7,352 nt of DNA from JBBDIX01 sp050486225 (GTDB lineage Bacteria; Actinomycetota; Nitriliruptoria; Nitriliruptorales; Nitriliruptoraceae). A program made the translations under genes and the position numbers. The stretch spans positions 1-7,352 of the forward strand of contig JBJHCV010000023.1 of the NCBI GenBank assembly GCA_050486225.1. Reading direction: 5' to 3'. The notes under the pieces were generated by a model. That model searched no databases, was not told the origin of the DNA, and was given only the letters and a program-made list of their open reading frames with translations. The stretch's first letter is position 1. Each line of letters begins with the position of its first letter. Positions 5,995 through 7,352 of this stretch are shown in pieces.

Positions 5995-6190
5995 CTGCAC
6001 CCCCGTGACCGCGCCGAGGGCGACATTACGCACCGGATGCTTGGCGTTCGCCACGCGCTACCGGTGCCTTGTGGACGACCTGTTCGCACGTCCGGCAGAC
6101 ACCCGACGGGTCATGACCGGCGGTTGCGTGGGGTTATGCGCACGACAGCGAGCGCATGCAGCGCGTGACGGCTGAACGTGACCGTGCGGC
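5995..6190. other. Leader region between the SnoaL-like gene and the tad operon
   Basis: About 196 bases (136 if the GTG at 6054 is the true start of the CpaE-like gene). Being the only sizeable gap upstream of the operon, it is where the operon promoter should lie. It holds a 6-bp inverted repeat (6136-6157) and a CATAAC -10-like hexamer on the minus strand (overlapping 6135-6140), but no convincing -35 element at proper spacing. No small gene is supported. Confidence 0.4.
6136..6157. repeat. 6-bp inverted repeat with 10-base spacer upstream of the tad operon
   Basis: ATGCGC (6136-6141) and GCGCAT (6152-6157), exact reverse complements. It lies 34-55 bases beyond the SnoaL-like stop codon and about 140 bases before the preferred start of the CpaE-like gene. 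It could be an operator for the tad operon or a weak hairpin ending the SnoaL-like transcript; no T-run follows on the minus strand. Short GC-rich repeats of this size also arise by chance. Confidence 0.35.
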
Positions 6191-6541
6191 TCAGGTGTAG
6201 TCGCGGTGGTAGCTGATTCGCCCGTCTTCGTCGAACGCGAAGAAGCTGGCCCGCGGCAGGTCGCTCCACCGGCGCCCGCCGGCGGTGTAGCCGATGGTCC
6301 ATTCGACGGCGAGCTCGGTCCCGTCGTCCGATTCGATCACACGGGTGGCATCGACCGAGATCTCTTCCTTACCGGCCAACCAGTCCTTCAGGTACGCCTG
6401 GATGAGCAGATTTCCCCGGTGCGGCGGGTTGTACGGCTCGAGAAACAAGGCGTCCACCGCGTACAGCTCCGGCACGCCGGTGGTGTCCGCATCCGTGAGC
6501 ATGCCGGACAGCCGGCTCCAGGCCTCCGCCGCGTGCCCCAC
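6191..6541 (-). CDS. SnoaL-like / NTF2-fold protein
   Basis: 116-residue soluble protein without a signal peptide or membrane segment. It has the size and pattern of the SnoaL/NTF2-like cone fold: an N-terminal helix (AAEAWSRLSGMLTDADTTGV), then YAVDALFLEPYNPPHRG (27-43), a helix LIQAYLKDWLAG (46-57), and beta strands AVEWTIGYTAG (78-88) and SFFAFDEDGRISYHRDYT ending at the C terminus. Family members include ketosteroid isomerase-like enzymes, polyketide cyclases and many binding proteins; the substrate here cannot be told. GTG at 6541 is preferred because GGAAGG lies 8 bases upstream; GTG at 6550 would add three residues but has poorer spacing. It is divergent from the M20 peptidase and points toward the tad operon. 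Cotranscription with that operon is possible but unlikely given the gap. Confidence 0.8.
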   Translation of the reverse strand: MGHAAEAWSRLSGMLTDADTTGVPELYAVDALFLEPYNPPHRGNLLIQAYLKDWLAGKEEISVDATRVIESDDGTELAVEWTIGYTAGGRRWSDLPRASFFAFDEDGRISYHRDYT

Positions 6542-6549
6542 AGTCCACA

Positions 6550-6555
6550 CCTTCC
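6550..6555 (-). promoter_or_regulatory. Ribosome binding site deciding the SnoaL-like start
   Basis: Minus-strand GGAAGG, 8 bases before the GTG at 6541. It overlaps the alternative GTG at 6550, so both starts are unlikely to be used equally. Confidence 0.5.
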
Positions 6556-6619
6556 GTCGTACCTCGGTGCCGGGAGGATAGTCCGACCGGGCCGCCGTTC
6601 TCCAACGCAGACGACCATC

Positions 6620-6634
6620 GGGCAGACTCTGCCC
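6620..6634. promoter_or_regulatory. Palindrome in the divergent promoter region, candidate operator
   Basis: GGGCAG (6620-6625), three-base centre ACT, CTGCCC (6629-6634): a perfect 6-bp dyad. It lies between the SnoaL-like and M20 peptidase genes, about 50 bases before the peptidase start and 79 before the SnoaL-like start. It could bind a dimeric regulator acting on both genes, or form a small hairpin. No known regulator motif is recognised. Confidence 0.35.
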
Positions 6635-6651
6635 ACCTCCCGGTCATCCCG

Positions 6652-6673
6652 CCCGACCACGACCCGACCACGA
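6652..6673. repeat. Perfect 11-bp tandem direct repeat before the M20 peptidase gene
   Basis: CCCGACCACGA occurs twice in immediate succession (6652-6662 and 6663-6673), ending four bases before the ribosome site of the peptidase gene. The copies are identical, and 11 bp is close to one helical turn, so two protein subunits could bind on the same DNA face. A recent tandem duplication by slippage is equally possible. Confidence 0.7.
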
Positions 6674-6676
6674 AAC

Positions 6677-6681
6677 GAGGA
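6677..6681 (+). promoter_or_regulatory. Ribosome binding site of the M20 peptidase
   Basis: GAGGA four bases before the GTG at 6686, slightly close but the only purine-rich site. No ATG, GTG or TTG lies in frame in the stretch immediately upstream, which supports this start. Confidence 0.6.
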
Positions 6682-6685
6682 AGCC

Positions 6686-7352
6686 GTGCCCGACACGCCC
6701 GGACTGCCGAGCGACACCCGAGTTCCCGACGGGCTCGACGACCTTGCCGCGATCCTCGTGGACCAGCTGCCACAGACGCGTGCCTGGCTCGAGGAGCTGG
6801 TGCGGATCCCGTCGGTGAGTGCCCTTCCCGAACATGCCGCCGACGTCGCGGCTTCGGCCCGCGTCACCGCGCGGATCCTCCGCGAGGCAGGAATGCCACG
6901 CGTCGAGCTGCTCGAGGTCGACGGCGCACCGCCCTACGTCGCCGGGTACTGGGAGGTCGACCCGGATGCCCCGACCGCGCTGCTCTACGCCCATCACGAC
7001 GTCCAGCCGGCCGCGACCGCGGATCGCTGGCACTGTGACCCGTTCGTGCCGACCGAACGTGATGGCCGCCTGTACGGACGAGGCGCCGCCGACGACAAGG
7101 CTGGGATCCTCGCCCATGTTGCGGCGATCCGTGCCTGGGGGCAGGCGCGTGGCGCGCCGCCGGTCAACGTCAAGGTGATCGTCGAAGGTGAGGAGGAGAT
7201 CGCCTCGCCGAACCTGAGCGCATTACTTCAGGCGCACGGCGATGCTCTGTCGGCCGACGTGATCGTGCTCACCGACCTGACCAACTGGAAGGTCGGCTGG
7301 CCCGGGCTGACCCGTTCGTTGCGGGGAATGGCCGACGTCACCGTCACGGTTC
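6686..7352 (+). CDS. M20-family metallopeptidase (dipeptidase/deacylase), N-terminal part (3' end outside window)
   Basis: 222 residues are visible from GTG 6686 to the window edge, about half of a usual 450-residue M20 enzyme. The frame is open throughout. Metal and catalytic motifs appear in order: LLYAHHDVQPA (99-109; H103 metal, D105 catalytic partner), YGRGAADDKAGI (130-141; D136 bridging both zincs), VEGEEEIAS (166-174; E170 general base, E171 metal) and VIVLTDLTNWKVGWPGL (192-208; D197 metal). The usual DDKG and EEIGS read DDKA and EEIAS, minor changes next to conserved residues. The lid domain and last metal histidine lie beyond the window. The HxDVQP and NWKVGxPGLTxSLRG patterns fit the cytosolic dipeptidase/CNDP-like branch rather than DapE or ArgE, so it likely hydrolyses dipeptides or N-acyl amino acids with two zinc ions. 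The exact substrate is unknown. No signal peptide is seen. Confidence 0.95.
   Translation, partial: MPDTPGLPSDTRVPDGLDDLAAILVDQLPQTRAWLEELVRIPSVSALPEHAADVAASARVTARILREAGMPRVELLEVDGAPPYVAGYWEVDPDAPTALLYAHHDVQPAATADRWHCDPFVPTERDGRLYGRGAADDKAGILAHVAAIRAWGQARGAPPVNVKVIVEGEEEIASPNLSALLQAHGDALSADVIVLTDLTNWKVGWPGLTRSLRGMADVTVTV

Noticed and set aside
5972..5996. TTGTCAG-like sequence on the plus strand resembling the actinobacterial RecA-independent damage promoter
   Set aside because: It lacks the full GTG end and the TAnnnT element at the right spacing, lies inside the CpaE-like coding region, and points toward no plus-strand gene nearby.
3458..6175. A 905-codon open frame on the plus strand opposite tadB/C, tadA and the CpaE-like gene
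   Set aside because: It lies antisense to three well-recognised genes, is rich in Arg, Pro, Ser and His with no recognisable domain, and is the expected shadow of high-GC coding DNA.
6164..6182. Direct repeat of CGTGAC separated by seven bases
   Set aside because: A six-base repeat in GC-rich DNA is expected by chance and has no other support.
6575..6605. Possible promoter for the SnoaL-like gene: TTGGAG (complement of 6600-6605) and TATCCT (complement of 6575-6580)
   Set aside because: The spacing is 19 bases and the -35 matches consensus at only about three of six positions, too weak to list as a feature.

Overview
The window is a high-GC, gene-dense bacterial segment. Frequent GTG starts, GC-rich third codon positions, tight ATGA/GTGA-type overlaps and above all the gene order point to an Actinomycetota chromosome. 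The core order is a DUF1998-type helicase converging on a compact tad-like secretion/pilus operon. It matches the locus known from Mycobacterium tuberculosis (helicase Rv3649 next to Rv3654c-Rv3660c) and from many other actinobacteria. I cannot name the genus.

Layout. Bases 1-1644 (+) hold the C-terminal part of a large DEAD/DEAH-box helicase with a cysteine-rich MZB/DUF1998 tail. After a 15-bp gap containing a perfect small hairpin, a six-gene operon runs on the minus strand from about 5994 down to 1660. In transcription order it encodes a CpaE/Ssd-like (TadZ-like) protein, the TadA/CpaF secretion ATPase, a single T2SSF membrane protein that looks like the back half of TadB fused to TadC, a DUF4244 Flp-type pilin, a TadE-like pseudopilin, and a second TadE-like protein of the Rv3654c type. 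Upstream on the same strand, after a gap of 136-196 bp depending on the chosen start, is a small SnoaL/NTF2-fold protein (6191-6541). Divergent from it, an M20-family metallopeptidase (6686 to the window end, +) begins and runs off the window.

How the genes fit together. TadA would power assembly at the membrane platform formed by the TadB/C protein. The Flp-like peptide is the likely main subunit, and the TadE-like proteins are minor or initiating subunits. The CpaE-like protein would position or regulate the machine. No prepilin peptidase (TadV/CpaA), outer-membrane secretin or RcpC is in the window. Lack of a secretin fits a monoderm or mycolate-type envelope, and the peptidase must lie elsewhere. 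The SnoaL-like protein and the peptidase look like ordinary metabolic neighbours.

Most unusual points: the condensed TadB/TadC with an internal half-domain duplication, a CpaE/Ssd protein whose Walker A has lost both lysines and whose ATPase core is short, two strong hairpins at and inside the pilin genes, and an 11-bp tandem repeat plus a palindrome in front of the peptidase gene. There is no gene-free stretch longer than 300 bases. I saw no tRNA, rRNA, CRISPR array, insertion sequence or phage gene.
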